64,000 nucleotides of DNA. Origin: Klenkia soli (GTDB taxonomy: Bacteria > Actinomycetota > Actinomycetes > Mycobacteriales > Geodermatophilaceae). Under the pieces are notes generated by a model. It was not told the origin of the DNA. It was given only the letters and a program-made list of their open reading frames with translations, and made no database searches. The position numbers were made by a program, and so were the translations under genes. The stretch covers positions 1 to 64,000 of the forward strand of contig NZ_FNIR01000013.1 of the NCBI RefSeq assembly GCF_900103975.1, written 5' to 3'. Positions 46,611 to 55,528 of this stretch are shown piece by piece (position 1 is the stretch's first letter; every line of letters starts with the position of its first letter).

Positions 46611-46692
46611 TCGGTCGTCCACCGTCGGGGTGGTTGTCCACAGATCCGCTGCGGGCCTGGTCGACGAGGTCGGCACCGCAGAGGCTGCGGGC

Positions 46693-47850
46693 ATGTCGAA
46701 GTCCCGCCGCACCCGCCGTCCCCCCGCCCGACCGCGTCGACGGGAACCCGAGTCCGTGCTGCGCGCCGGTCCGGCCGAGTTCGCGGCCGCGCTGCCCGAG
46801 CTGCTGGGCTTCCCGCCGGTCGAGTCCTTGGTGCTGCTGTTCCTCGGCGGGGACGGCCGGCCCGACCGGCGGATGAGCCTGACCCTCCGGCTGGACCTGC
46901 TGCCCGCCGAGCACGACCGGGAGGTCGCCCGCCAGGTGGTGAGCCGGGCGGCGGCCCTGCGCCCGTGGGGTGCGCTGGTCTTCGTGGTGTCGGAGGACCC
47001 GGACGACCAGGTGGCGCTCGTGCAGCCCGACCCGTGGCGCGACGTCCTCCCGCGCGCCGACGTGGTCGAGCGGCCCACCGTGCCCGACCTGCCGAGGCGG
47101 TCGCTGGTGCACGCGGTGATCGAGGAGCTGTCGGCGCTGGGTGCGCAGACGGTGGACGCCGTGCTGGTCCGCGACGGTCGGTGGTGGAGCTACCCGGACG
47201 TCGTGCCTGCCACCGGCGCCGGCGAGGGGACCTCGTTGGACCCCGCGACCTCGCGGCTCACGGGCATCGCGGCGCTGTCCGGGGAGGTGGTCGACCCCGA
47301 CCGCGATGCGGTCGTGGCCCGCGCCTGGCCCGCCCGACCGACCTCGGCCGAACTGGCCCTGGCGTGCCGGCGGGCCGATGCCGAGCTCGACGTCGCGATC
47401 GCCCGCGGCGCCCAGCTCGACGACCTCGCCGACGACGGCTGGGCCCAAGTGCTGCGGGCGGTGGCGGCCTGCGCCCCGGGCAGCCGGACGGCGCTGGCCG
47501 ACCAGGAGCTGGCCCGGGTGGCGGTCGCGCTGACCCTGGTACCGGTCCGCGACCGGGCGCTCGCGCTGACCGCCGGGGACGACGACGACCTGCTCGCGGC
47601 CGCCGAGGCGCTGTGGGCCGACCTCAACGCCCGGGTGCCGGACGAGCTGGCCGCCGTCCCCGCGCTCCTGCTGGGGCTCGCGGCCTGGTTGCGCGGAGCC
47701 GGGGTGCTCGCGGTCGCGGCGCTGGAGCGGTCGCTGTGGTGCGTGCCGACGTCGATGGCCGAGCTGGTGCTGCAGGCGGTGGTGGCGAACACCGAGCCCG
47801 CCGTCCTCCGGGCCGTGCTGGTCGACCCGGAGGAGGTCTGGGCTGCCTGA
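46693..47850 (+). CDS. DUF4192 family protein
   Basis: 385-aa actinobacterial DUF4192 protein. The family N-terminal block is RAGPAEFAAALPELLGFPPV followed by ESLVLLFLGG. The rest is Ala/Leu-rich helical. No membrane segments and no known catalytic motif are visible; function unknown. Start ATG 46693 (MSKSRRTRRP) is preferred to the earlier in-frame GTG, since the sequence before it is not conserved in the family. It lies 82 bp after miaB. Confidence 0.85.
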   Translation: MSKSRRTRRPPARPRRREPESVLRAGPAEFAAALPELLGFPPVESLVLLFLGGDGRPDRRMSLTLRLDLLPAEHDREVARQVVSRAAALRPWGALVFVVSEDPDDQVALVQPDPWRDVLPRADVVERPTVPDLPRRSLVHAVIEELSALGAQTVDAVLVRDGRWWSYPDVVPATGAGEGTSLDPATSRLTGIAALSGEVVDPDRDAVVARAWPARPTSAELALACRRADAELDVAIARGAQLDDLADDGWAQVLRAVAACAPGSRTALADQELARVAVALTLVPVRDRALALTAGDDDDLLAAAEALWADLNARVPDELAAVPALLLGLAAWLRGAGVLAVAALERSLWCVPTSMAELVLQAVVANTEPAVLRAVLVDPEEVWAA

Positions 47851-47851
47851 G

Positions 47852-49519
47852 TCAGCGGCGCGAACCGGCCTTCTCGGCCGCGGCCAGGAACTCCTGGCGG
47901 CTGGCCAGGTTGGCCTCGGCCTCGCTGATCCGCTTGGGGTCGCCGGCCGCCTGGGCCTTCGCCAGCTGGTCGGCGGCCTTCTCGGCGGCTGCGCGCAGCG
48001 ACGTGAGCATCGGGTTCTCGGCGACCGCCCGGGGGCGGCCGGAGTCGGCCGCGCCGCGGACCTTCTCCTCGACGGCCTGCATGCGGTCCTCGAGGCTGCG
48101 CATGACCTCGCGCGGCACGTGGCCGATCGCGTCGTAGCGCTCCTGGATCTTGCGCAGGGCGCTCTGCGCGCCGCGCAGGTCGCGGGTCGGGTCGATCTTC
48201 TCGGCCTCGACGAGCAGGGCCTCCTTCTTCTCCTGGTTGCCCTTCTGCTCGGAGTTGCGGGCCTTGTCCGACTCCGTGCGGGCGGCGAAGAAGACGTCCT
48301 GGGCGGCCCGGAACTTCTTCCAGAGGTCGTCGTCGGTGTCCCGGCCCACGCGGGGCACGGCCTTCCACCGGTCCATCAGCCCGCGCATCGCGGCCGACGT
48401 CGGGCCCCACTCGGTCGAGGTGGCCAGCTTCTCGGCCTCGGCGATGAGCTCGCTCTTGGCCGCGCGGGACTCCGACCGCTGCACGTCGAGCGCGGCGAAG
48501 TGCGAGCCTCGCCGGCGACCGAAGGCGTCACGGGCCGCCGCGAAGCGGGTCCACAGAGCCTCGTCGGTCTTCCGGTCGATGCCCTTGATCGTCTTCCACT
48601 CCTCGACGATCGCCTTCAGCCGGTCGCCGGCGGCCTTCCACTGCGTGGAGTCGGCGGCGATGGTCTCGGCCTCGGCGGCGAGAGCCTCCTTGCGGGCGAT
48701 CTGCTCGCCGCGGGCCTTGGCCTTCTCCGCCCGGGCGACCGCGGCTGCGGCCTCGGAGGCGTCGATGATCGTGCCCAGGCGGGAGGCCAGCGCCGGCAGG
48801 TCGCCCACGACGTCGGCGGTGGGCACCTGCTCGGCCAGCGCCTGGGCCTTGGCACGGATCTCGGCCGGGTTGCCGGTGTGCGCCCGCAGCCGGGCCTCGA
48901 GCAGGCCGACCTCGGTGGCCAGGTCGTCGTAGCGGCGGCCGTAGTGCGCCAGGCCCTCGGCCGGCTCGCCGGCCTGCCAGGAACCCACGGCCCGCTCGCC
49001 GCCGTCGGTGGTGCGCACGTAGACGGTGCCCTCGTCGTCGACCCGCCCCCACAGCGTGGGGTCGGAGGCGGGTGCGGCGGGCGGGGGAGTGGGCACGGGG
49101 GCGTGCGGCGCGGCCGGGGCCGCGACGTCGGCGGCCTCGGTCACCGCGGTGTCGGTGGGCACCTCGTCGGTGGAGGCCCCGTCGGTGGAGGCCCCGTCGG
49201 TGTCGGCGGCGCCGACCGCGTCGGTGGTCTCGACGGTCTCGGACACGTCGAGGGCGTCACCGGCCGCGGGCACGTCGGCGGCGGCCACCACCTCGGCGGT
49301 GCCGGGCACCTCCTCGACCTCGTCGGGCGCCGGCCCGGCGGGGGCGGCGTCCGCGGCGGGATCGGCCAGCTCCGCGTCCGCGGGCTCGGGGGCGGCCGGC
49401 GTACCGGCCTCGGGGGTGACGGCGTCCGACCCGGCGGCCTGCTCGGCGGCGCGGTCGGGGGCGACCACGGCCTCCTCGGGCTGCGGGGTCACGTCTGCGG
49501 TGTTCTCCGTGCTCGACAC
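47852..49519 (-). CDS. DUF349 helical-repeat protein
   Basis: 555 aa. Residues about 1-155 are an acidic Ala/Pro/Thr-rich region without structure. Then follow several copies of the DUF349 motif (TQWKAAGDRLKAIVEEWKTI; TEWGPTSAAMRGLMDRWKAV; the W-R/K-x-F-R/A-A-x-D block). The rest is long alpha-helix. The closest well-known relatives bind nucleic acids or act in stringent-stress adaptation, but a precise role is not established. GTG start 49519. Its stop (TGA) is one base from the convergent DUF4192 stop. Confidence 0.87.
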   Translation of the reverse strand: MSSTENTADVTPQPEEAVVAPDRAAEQAAGSDAVTPEAGTPAAPEPADAELADPAADAAPAGPAPDEVEEVPGTAEVVAAADVPAAGDALDVSETVETTDAVGAADTDGASTDGASTDEVPTDTAVTEAADVAAPAAPHAPVPTPPPAAPASDPTLWGRVDDEGTVYVRTTDGGERAVGSWQAGEPAEGLAHYGRRYDDLATEVGLLEARLRAHTGNPAEIRAKAQALAEQVPTADVVGDLPALASRLGTIIDASEAAAAVARAEKAKARGEQIARKEALAAEAETIAADSTQWKAAGDRLKAIVEEWKTIKGIDRKTDEALWTRFAAARDAFGRRRGSHFAALDVQRSESRAAKSELIAEAEKLATSTEWGPTSAAMRGLMDRWKAVPRVGRDTDDDLWKKFRAAQDVFFAARTESDKARNSEQKGNQEKKEALLVEAEKIDPTRDLRGAQSALRKIQERYDAIGHVPREVMRSLEDRMQAVEEKVRGAADSGRPRAVAENPMLTSLRAAAEKAADQLAKAQAAGDPKRISEAEANLASRQEFLAAAEKAGSRR

Positions 49520-49560
49520 GCAGCAGAGTCTTCCACGGGGCGATCCGCGACACTCCCCCC

Positions 49561-50298
49561 GTGAGCTCGCATCCGTCCCCGACGCTCGTCGCGGTCGCCT
49601 TCTGCCCCCACCCGCCGCGGCTCGTCACGGGGCTCGAGGGCGCTGGGGCCACCCAGGACGACCGCCTGCGGATCGCGTGCGGCGAAGCGCTGCAGACCGT
49701 GCTGGGGCTGCGGCCCGACGTCGTCCTCGTGGTCGGCGACGGCCCCGCGGGCGTGCGCTACGGGGCCGGGGACGCCGGCGACCTGGAGCGGTGGGGAGGG
49801 TCCGGTCAGCAGCCGTTCGCCGGGCGGGTGCGACCGGGCGGGCGGAGCCTGCCGCTGGCGCACACGGTCGGGGCCTGGCTGCTGGACCGGGCCGGCCACG
49901 ACGGCACGCGGCTCGGCGTGGCCCCGGGGGACCTGGCCGAGGCACTCGCGGACCTGCCGGGCCCGGTGGGCATCCTGGCCATGGGCGAGGGCTCCGCCCG
50001 GCGCACCCGCGAGGCGCCCGACGCGCCGGACACTGCCGCGACCGACGTCGACGTCCGGGTGGCGGCGGCCCTGGGCGACGGCGACCCGGCTGCGCTGGCC
50101 CGACTCGACCCGACCGGTGGCCAGGGTCCGCTCGCCGCCGGCACGACCACCTGGCTCGCGGTCGGGCGGGCGCTGTCGGGTCGGTCCGTCACCGCCCGGT
50201 TGCTGCTGGACGGGGGTCCGCGCGACGCCGGCCACCTGGTGGCCGACTGGTTGGTGGCCGAGGTGCCCGACGGTGTCCCCGGGTGGCTGCAGCGGTGA
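49561..50298 (+). CDS. LigB-like class III extradiol dioxygenase family protein
   Basis: 245 aa, in the actinobacterial LigB-like family gene that precedes miaA. FCPHPPRLVTGLEG supplies one metal-type His, and FAGRVRPGGRSLPLAHTVGA fits the barrel core. Several of the His/Glu ligands of true protocatechuate dioxygenases are not visible, so catalysis is doubtful. GTG 49561 starts 41 bp from the divergent DUF349 start. Its stop overlaps the miaA start (GTGA). Confidence 0.78.
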   Translation: MSSHPSPTLVAVAFCPHPPRLVTGLEGAGATQDDRLRIACGEALQTVLGLRPDVVLVVGDGPAGVRYGAGDAGDLERWGGSGQQPFAGRVRPGGRSLPLAHTVGAWLLDRAGHDGTRLGVAPGDLAEALADLPGPVGILAMGEGSARRTREAPDAPDTAATDVDVRVAAALGDGDPAALARLDPTGGQGPLAAGTTTWLAVGRALSGRSVTARLLLDGGPRDAGHLVADWLVAEVPDGVPGWLQR

Positions 50299-51200
50299 GC
50301 GCGCCCCCCGTGGTGGCCGTCGTGGGGCCCACGGCCACCGGCAAGACCGCCGTGGCCGTGGCCCTGGCGCACCGCCTGGGCGGCGAGGTGGTCAACGCCG
50401 ACTCGATGCAGCTCTACCGCGGCATGGACATCGGGACGGCGAAGCCCACGGCGGCCGAGCGCGACGGCGTGCCGCACCACCTCATGGACCTGTGGCACGT
50501 GCGCGAACCGGCCAGCGTCGCCGACTACCGGGCCCGGGCCCGCGCGGAGGTGGACCGGCTGCGTGCCGCGGGCGTCGTCCCCCTGCTGGTCGGCGGCTCC
50601 GGGCTGTACGTCCGCGCCGTCCTCGACGAGCTGGAGTTCCCGGCGACCGACCCGCAGCTGCGTGCCCGGCTGCTCGGTGAGCTGGGCGAGCTCGGGCCGG
50701 GTGCGCTGCACGAGCGGCTCACCGAGGTCGACCCGGTCGCGGCCCGGGCCATCCTGCCCAGCGACGGTCGTCGGGTGGTCCGCGCGCTGGAGGTCGTGCA
50801 GCTCACCGGCCGTCCGTTCGCCGCGTCGCTGCCCGAGCCCCGGCCGCACTACCCGGCCGTCGTGCTGGGCCTGGACCGCGACCCCGCCGAGCTCGACGCC
50901 CGGATAGCCGTCCGGGTCGACCGGATGTGGGCCGACGGGTTCGTCGAGGAGGTGGCCGCGCTGGTCGGTGACGGCCTGCGCGAGGGGCCGACGGCCTCCC
51001 GCGCGCTGGGCTACGCGCAGGTGCTGCGCCAGCTCGACGGTGGTCTGGCGCCCGACGCCGCGCGCGAGGAGACGGTGCGCACCACCCGGCGCTTCGTCCG
51101 GCGGCAGCGGTCCTGGTTCCGCCGGGACGGTGCGGTGACCTGGCTGGACGCCGCCGATCCCGGCGTCGTGGAGCGCGCGCTCTCTACGATCGGGGCGTGA
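50295..51200 (+). CDS. miaA: tRNA dimethylallyltransferase
   Basis: 301-aa P-loop enzyme that puts dimethylallyl on A37 of UNN-decoding tRNAs, giving the substrate for MiaB. GPTATGKT (11-18) is the P-loop. NADSMQLYRGMDIGTAKPT and VPHHLMDL are family motifs, and LVGGSGLYVRAVLD holds the DMAPP site. GTG 50295 overlaps the previous stop by 4 nt. The 3' end contains the -10 element of dapF. Confidence 0.95.
   Translation: MSAPPVVAVVGPTATGKTAVAVALAHRLGGEVVNADSMQLYRGMDIGTAKPTAAERDGVPHHLMDLWHVREPASVADYRARARAEVDRLRAAGVVPLLVGGSGLYVRAVLDELEFPATDPQLRARLLGELGELGPGALHERLTEVDPVAARAILPSDGRRVVRALEVVQLTGRPFAASLPEPRPHYPAVVLGLDRDPAELDARIAVRVDRMWADGFVEEVAALVGDGLREGPTASRALGYAQVLRQLDGGLAPDAAREETVRTTRRFVRRQRSWFRRDGAVTWLDAADPGVVERALSTIGA
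51185..51190 (+). promoter_or_regulatory. Internal -10 element for dapF
   Basis: TACGAT inside the last codons of miaA, 6 nt before GTG 51197. It allows a leaderless dapF transcript independent of miaA. Confidence 0.35.
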
Positions 51201-52090
51201 TCGACGCGAGCGGACCCCGGGTCCTCAAGGGCCACGGCACCCAGAACGACTTCGTGGTGCTGCCCGACCCCGACGGCACCGTGTGGCCCGAGGACCGGCT
51301 GGACGCCGCCCTGGTGCGGCGGCTGTGCGACCGGCAGGGAGGCCTCGGTGCCGACGGCGTGCTCCGCGTCGTGCCCAGCGCGCACGTCCCCGACGCGGCC
51401 GGCGTCCTCGGTGACGCGCTGGCCGACTGCACCTGGTTCATGGACCACCGCAACGCCGACGGTTCCCACGCCGAGATGTGCGGCAACGGCATCCGGCTCT
51501 ACCTGCACGTCCTGGTCGCCGAGGGCCTGCTGGACGAGGAGCAGGCGCGGGCCGGGGTGCTGGTGGGCACCCGCGGCGGTCCGCGGCGCGTCGGCGTGGG
51601 CACCGACGGCTACTGGGTCGACATGGGAGCAGCCCGGCCGCTGGGCCGGGGCGAGGCGGTGGTGGCCGGCCACACCTACCCGGGCACCGGGGTGTCGATG
51701 GGCAACCCGCACCTGGTCTGCCTCACCGACGTCGCCGTGGAGTCCTTCGACCTGACGCGCGCTCCCGGCGTCGACCCCGCGCTGTTCCCCGAGGGCGTCA
51801 ACGTCGAGCTGGTGAACGTGCTGTCGGCAGCCGAGGGGCCCAGCGGCACGACCGCCCACGTGCGCCTGCGGGTGTCCGAGCGCGGTGTGGGCGAGACCCG
51901 CTCGTGCGGCACCGGCGCCTGCGCCGCCGCGTGGGCCGCGCTGGAGGCCGGGGGCCGCAGCGCCGGCACCGTGACCGTCGACGTCCCCGGCGGTCGACTG
52001 GCGGTCGAGGTCACGCCCACGACGACGGTCCTCTCCGGTCCCGCGGTGGTGGTCAGCACCGGGACCCTCACCCGCGAGTGGCTGGGCTGA
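51197..52090 (+). CDS. dapF: Diaminopimelate epimerase
   Basis: 297-aa cofactor-independent racemase converting LL- to meso-diaminopimelate for lysine and peptidoglycan. The two catalytic cysteines are C95 in AEMCGNGIRLY and C237 in RSCGTGACAA. The N-terminal KGHGTQNDFVVL is diagnostic. GTG overlaps the miaA stop by 4 nt (conserved miaA-dapF pair). Its 3' end overlaps the convergent MFS gene by 23 nt. Confidence 0.95.
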   Translation: MIDASGPRVLKGHGTQNDFVVLPDPDGTVWPEDRLDAALVRRLCDRQGGLGADGVLRVVPSAHVPDAAGVLGDALADCTWFMDHRNADGSHAEMCGNGIRLYLHVLVAEGLLDEEQARAGVLVGTRGGPRRVGVGTDGYWVDMGAARPLGRGEAVVAGHTYPGTGVSMGNPHLVCLTDVAVESFDLTRAPGVDPALFPEGVNVELVNVLSAAEGPSGTTAHVRLRVSERGVGETRSCGTGACAAAWAALEAGGRSAGTVTVDVPGGRLAVEVTPTTTVLSGPAVVVSTGTLTREWLG

Positions 52091-53330
52091 CCTCCGCGGT
52101 CGCGTCGAGCTCGACCGGCAGGTCGCGCATCCCGGTCAACGGGCTGGCCAGCACCGGCAGCGCAGCCAGCCCCTGCACGGCGACGGCCACCCACAGCGTG
52201 GGGACGACGCCCAGCGCCGTCCCCAGGACCCCGCCCAGCAGGCCGCCCAGCGGCAGGGTGCCGTAGACCAGGAACCGCACGGAGGCGTTCATCCGACCCA
52301 GCAGGCGGGGCGGGCACAGCCGCTGCCGGAAGCTGACCTGGGTCACGTTGTAGACGATCGTGGCGAAGCTGAGCGCGAACCAGGCGACCACCAGCGTCGG
52401 GGTGGCCGCGCCGAGGGAGGCCAGCGGGATCCCGGCGGCGGCCACGGCGAACGCGACGGCCGACAACGGGATGGTCCGGCCCTCGCCGACCCACCGGGCC
52501 ACCCGCGCGGCCGAGACGGCGCCGACCAGGCCGCCCACGGCCCCCACGGAGAAGACCAGGCCGACCGTGGACTCGGCCAGCCCGAGCTCGCGGATGGCGT
52601 ACAGCACCAGCAGCGCACCGGTCATCGCGCCGCCCAGGTTGGCCAGCGCCGTGCAGGCGACCATGCGGCGCAGGAGCCGGTGGCCCACCACGAAGGCCAG
52701 GCCTTCGGCGATCTCGGTGCGCAGCGGGCGGCGCGCGGCCCGCTCGGGGAGGGTGTCGGGGGTCCGGATCCGGGCCAGGAACAGCGCCGACACCAGGTAC
52801 GTCAACGCGTTGACCACGATCAGCAGCGGTGCCGCCAGCACCCGGAGCAGGACACCGGTCAGCCCCGGGCCGACCACCTGGGCGACCGCGCGGCTGGCCT
52901 CGAGCTTGCCGTTGCCGTCGACGATCTGCGTGCGGTCCACCAGCACCGGCAGGTAGCTCTGGTAGCCCACGTCGAAGAACACCGTGGCGGTGCCCACCAC
53001 GGTGGCGACGACGTAGAGCTGACCCAGGGTGAGGGCGTCGAGCAGGTAGGCCAGCGGCACGCTGGCCAGCGCCGCGCCGCGCACCACGTCGGCGGTCACC
53101 AGCACCAGCCGTCGCCGCCACCGGTCGACCCAGGCCCCGGCCGGCAGGGCGACGAGGAGGAAGGCGGCCGTCTCCAGGGCCGTCAGCACCCCCATCTGCA
53201 GGGGCGTGGCCCGCAGCAGGGTGACCGCCAGGATCGGCAGGGCGACGAGCGTGACCTGGGTGCCGACCTGGCTGACGGTCTCGGCGGCCCACAGCTGCCG
53301 GAAGTCGTGGTGCCGCCACAGGCTGCTCAT
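52068..53330 (-). CDS. MFS transporter (enterobactin/macrolide exporter type)
   Basis: 420-aa, twelve-helix major facilitator of the DHA3-like family: LWRHHDFRQLWAAETVSQVG, the loop 2-3 motif GAWVDRWRRR, and ARIRTPDTLPERAARRP before the second half. These transporters export drugs or siderophores. ATG 53330 is chosen over an earlier in-frame ATG since the family N-terminus begins there. It is divergent from the ArsR-like gene, with an inverted repeat between them. Confidence 0.9.
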   Translation of the reverse strand: MSSLWRHHDFRQLWAAETVSQVGTQVTLVALPILAVTLLRATPLQMGVLTALETAAFLLVALPAGAWVDRWRRRLVLVTADVVRGAALASVPLAYLLDALTLGQLYVVATVVGTATVFFDVGYQSYLPVLVDRTQIVDGNGKLEASRAVAQVVGPGLTGVLLRVLAAPLLIVVNALTYLVSALFLARIRTPDTLPERAARRPLRTEIAEGLAFVVGHRLLRRMVACTALANLGGAMTGALLVLYAIRELGLAESTVGLVFSVGAVGGLVGAVSAARVARWVGEGRTIPLSAVAFAVAAAGIPLASLGAATPTLVVAWFALSFATIVYNVTQVSFRQRLCPPRLLGRMNASVRFLVYGTLPLGGLLGGVLGTALGVVPTLWVAVAVQGLAALPVLASPLTGMRDLPVELDATAEVSPATRG

Positions 53331-53349
53331 GGACCCAGCCTGGCCGCAG

Positions 53350-53380
53350 TGATTGGGAGATGTCAATCAGTCGGTAGACT
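53350..53380. promoter_or_regulatory. Inverted repeat and promoter between MFS and ArsR-like genes
   Basis: tgattg/caatca (53350-53355 / 53364-53369) lies over the -35 region, followed by TAGACT (53375-53380) 7 nt before GTG 53388. It probably binds the ArsR-like protein and controls both genes. Confidence 0.5.
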
Positions 53381-53387
53381 CCCCGGC

Positions 53388-53903
53388 GTGGTCCGCGAGG
53401 GGTGGGGGGAGCGGCGACCGGCCACCGACGCCGAGGCGCGGGCGGTGGCCTCCGAGGTCCGGCTGCGGATCCTGCGGCTGTGCCTGGACCGCCCGCTCAC
53501 CAACCGGGAGATCGCCGTCCGGCTGGACCGCAACCCGGCCACGGTGCTGCACCACGTGCGCACCCTGGTCGGCACCGGTTTCCTGGTGGCCGAGCCCGAG
53601 CGCCGGGGCGCCCGCGGCGCCCGCGAGGTCCCCTACCGCGCCACCGGGCGGTCCTGGCAGCTGGACTGGTCCGGGGTCCCGGCGGCCGACCGCGACCCGA
53701 TGCTGGCCGCGTTCCTCGCCGAGGTGGCCGTGGTGGGGGAGCAGCGGTTGCGCAGCACCCGGTTGGGTCTGCGGCTGTCCGTCGAGCGCCGGCGGGAGTT
53801 CGAGGCCGAGCTGCACGCGCTGCTCGACCGGTGGGCGCAGCAGCCCTCCGACGAGGACGGCGACCGCTGGTCGCTGTACCTCGGCCTCCACCCGGAGGAA
53901 TGA
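53388..53903 (+). CDS. ArsR-like winged-helix transcriptional regulator
   Basis: 171 aa. The winged HTH (about residues 20-80) is RILRLCLDRPLTNREIAVRL followed by DRNPATVLHHVRTLVGTGFL. It resembles ArsR/HTH_20 regulators without metal-binding cysteines; the C-terminal half is a helical domain of unknown ligand. GTG 53388 is leaderless by TAGACT 7 nt upstream. It is divergent from the MFS exporter, so it is presumably its regulator. Confidence 0.82.
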   Translation: MVREGWGERRPATDAEARAVASEVRLRILRLCLDRPLTNREIAVRLDRNPATVLHHVRTLVGTGFLVAEPERRGARGAREVPYRATGRSWQLDWSGVPAADRDPMLAAFLAEVAVVGEQRLRSTRLGLRLSVERRREFEAELHALLDRWAQQPSDEDGDRWSLYLGLHPEE

Positions 53904-53979
53904 GCCGGGGCCCCGAACCCGTTGGTGCCTGGGGAATCAAGGTGCTCCCCGGTGCGGGAGCGTGACACGCTGGGAGACG

Positions 53980-55476
53980 ATGACCACAGCACAGAACCGG
54001 GCCGTACTCGAGGACGCCGCTGCACGCGCCGACAAGGCCGCCGTGTCGCCCGTCCCGACCGACACCCGCCCCGCTCCCCGGGGTCAGTGGGACGAGCCCG
54101 ACGACACCACCGGCTCCTACGTCAAGGAGGAGCGCGGCGCGCTGCGCCGCGTCGCCGGGCTGTCCACCGAGCTCGCCGACGTCACCGAGGTCGAGTACCG
54201 GCAGCTGCGCCTCGAGCGCGTCGTGCTGGTCGGGGTCTGGACCGAGGGCACCGCCGCCGACGCCGACCGCTCGCTGGCCGAGCTGGCCGCGCTGGCCGAG
54301 ACCGCCGGTTCCGAGGTGCTCGAGGCCGTGAGCCAGCGGCGGGACAAGCCCGATGCCGGCACCTACGTGGGCTCCGGCAAGGCCGCCGAGATCCGCGAGA
54401 TCGTGGCGGCCACCGGCGCCGACACCGTCATCTGCGACGGTGAGCTGACGCCCGGCCAGCTCAACCAGCTGGAGAAGATCCTCAAGGTCAAGGTGGTCGA
54501 CCGCACCGCGCTGATCCTGGACATCTTCGCCCAGCACGCCACCTCGCGTGAGGGCAAGGCGCAGGTCGAGCTGGCCCAGATGCAGTACATGCTGCCGCGC
54601 CTGCGCGGGTGGGGTGAGTCGCTGTCCCGGCAGGCCGGTGGTCGGGTCGCCGGCGGTGGCGGCATCGGTACCCGCGGTCCCGGTGAGACCAAGATCGAGA
54701 CCGACCGACGGCGGATCCGGGCACGGGTGAGCAAGCTGCGCCGCGAGATCGCCGGCATGGCCACGGCCCGGGCCACGCAGCGCTCGAGCCGGGACCGCAA
54801 CAAGGTGCCCTCGGTCGCCATCGCCGGGTACACCAACGCGGGCAAGTCCAGCCTGCTCAACCGGCTCACCGACGCCGGCGTGCTGGTCCAGGACGCGCTG
54901 TTCGCGACCCTCGACCCCACGGTCCGGCGCGCCGAGACCCCCGACGGCCGCGACTACACGCTCACCGACACGGTCGGCTTCGTGCGGCACCTGCCCCACC
55001 AGCTGGTCGACGCCTTCCGCTCCACGCTCGAGGAGGTCGCCGCGGCCGACCTGCTGGTGCACGTCGTCGACGGGTCCGACCCCGACCCCCTCGGGCAGAT
55101 CGATGCGGTGCACGTCGTGCTCGCCGAGATCGACGCGTCCGCCGTGCCCGAGCTGGTCGTGGTGAACAAGGTCGACGCGATGCACCCCGACGACGTGCTG
55201 GCGCTGCGGCAGGCGCTGCCGGGCGCCCAGTGGGTGTCGGCGGCGACCGGTGAGGGTCTCGACGAGCTGCGCGCGGTCATCGCGGGGCGGCTGCCCCACC
55301 CGGACGTCGACGTCGACGTCCTGGTGCCCTTCGACCGCGGCGACCTGGTCTCCCGGGTGCACGCCGACGGCGAGGTGCTCAGCGAGGAGTTCTCCGGCGA
55401 GGGCACCCGGCTGCACGCCCGGGTCGACGGTGCCCTGGCGGCGGCGCTGGGCGAGTTCACGGCCCCCCGGGCCTGA
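53980..55476 (+). CDS. hflX: GTPase HflX
   Basis: 498-aa ribosome-splitting/rescue GTPase. The HflX N-terminal domain contains DAGTYVGSGKAAEIREIVAA and VVDRTALILDIFAQHATSRE; then the glycine-rich GGGGIGTRGPGETKIETDRR linker. The GTPase G1 GYTNAGKS is at 283-290, G3 DTVGF and G4 NKVD follow. Length slightly exceeds the family owing to an N-terminal extension of about 70 aa. ATG 53980 has ggga-g upstream at 7 nt. In actinobacteria it commonly lies near miaA-dapF and lexA. Confidence 0.94.
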   Translation: MTTAQNRAVLEDAAARADKAAVSPVPTDTRPAPRGQWDEPDDTTGSYVKEERGALRRVAGLSTELADVTEVEYRQLRLERVVLVGVWTEGTAADADRSLAELAALAETAGSEVLEAVSQRRDKPDAGTYVGSGKAAEIREIVAATGADTVICDGELTPGQLNQLEKILKVKVVDRTALILDIFAQHATSREGKAQVELAQMQYMLPRLRGWGESLSRQAGGRVAGGGGIGTRGPGETKIETDRRRIRARVSKLRREIAGMATARATQRSSRDRNKVPSVAIAGYTNAGKSSLLNRLTDAGVLVQDALFATLDPTVRRAETPDGRDYTLTDTVGFVRHLPHQLVDAFRSTLEEVAAADLLVHVVDGSDPDPLGQIDAVHVVLAEIDASAVPELVVVNKVDAMHPDDVLALRQALPGAQWVSAATGEGLDELRAVIAGRLPHPDVDVDVLVPFDRGDLVSRVHADGEVLSEEFSGEGTRLHARVDGALAAALGEFTAPRA

Positions 55477-55515
55477 TCTGCCCCCGAGGTCACGGGGAGG
55501 TCACGGCGCGGGCGG

Positions 55516-55521
55516 TACCGT
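55516..55521 (+). promoter_or_regulatory. -10 element of the PAP2 gene (leaderless)
   Basis: TACCGT is exactly 7 nt before GTG 55529. Direct repeats of ggtcacgg lie 15-30 bp upstream. Confidence 0.45.
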
Positions 55522-55528
55522 GCTCGCT

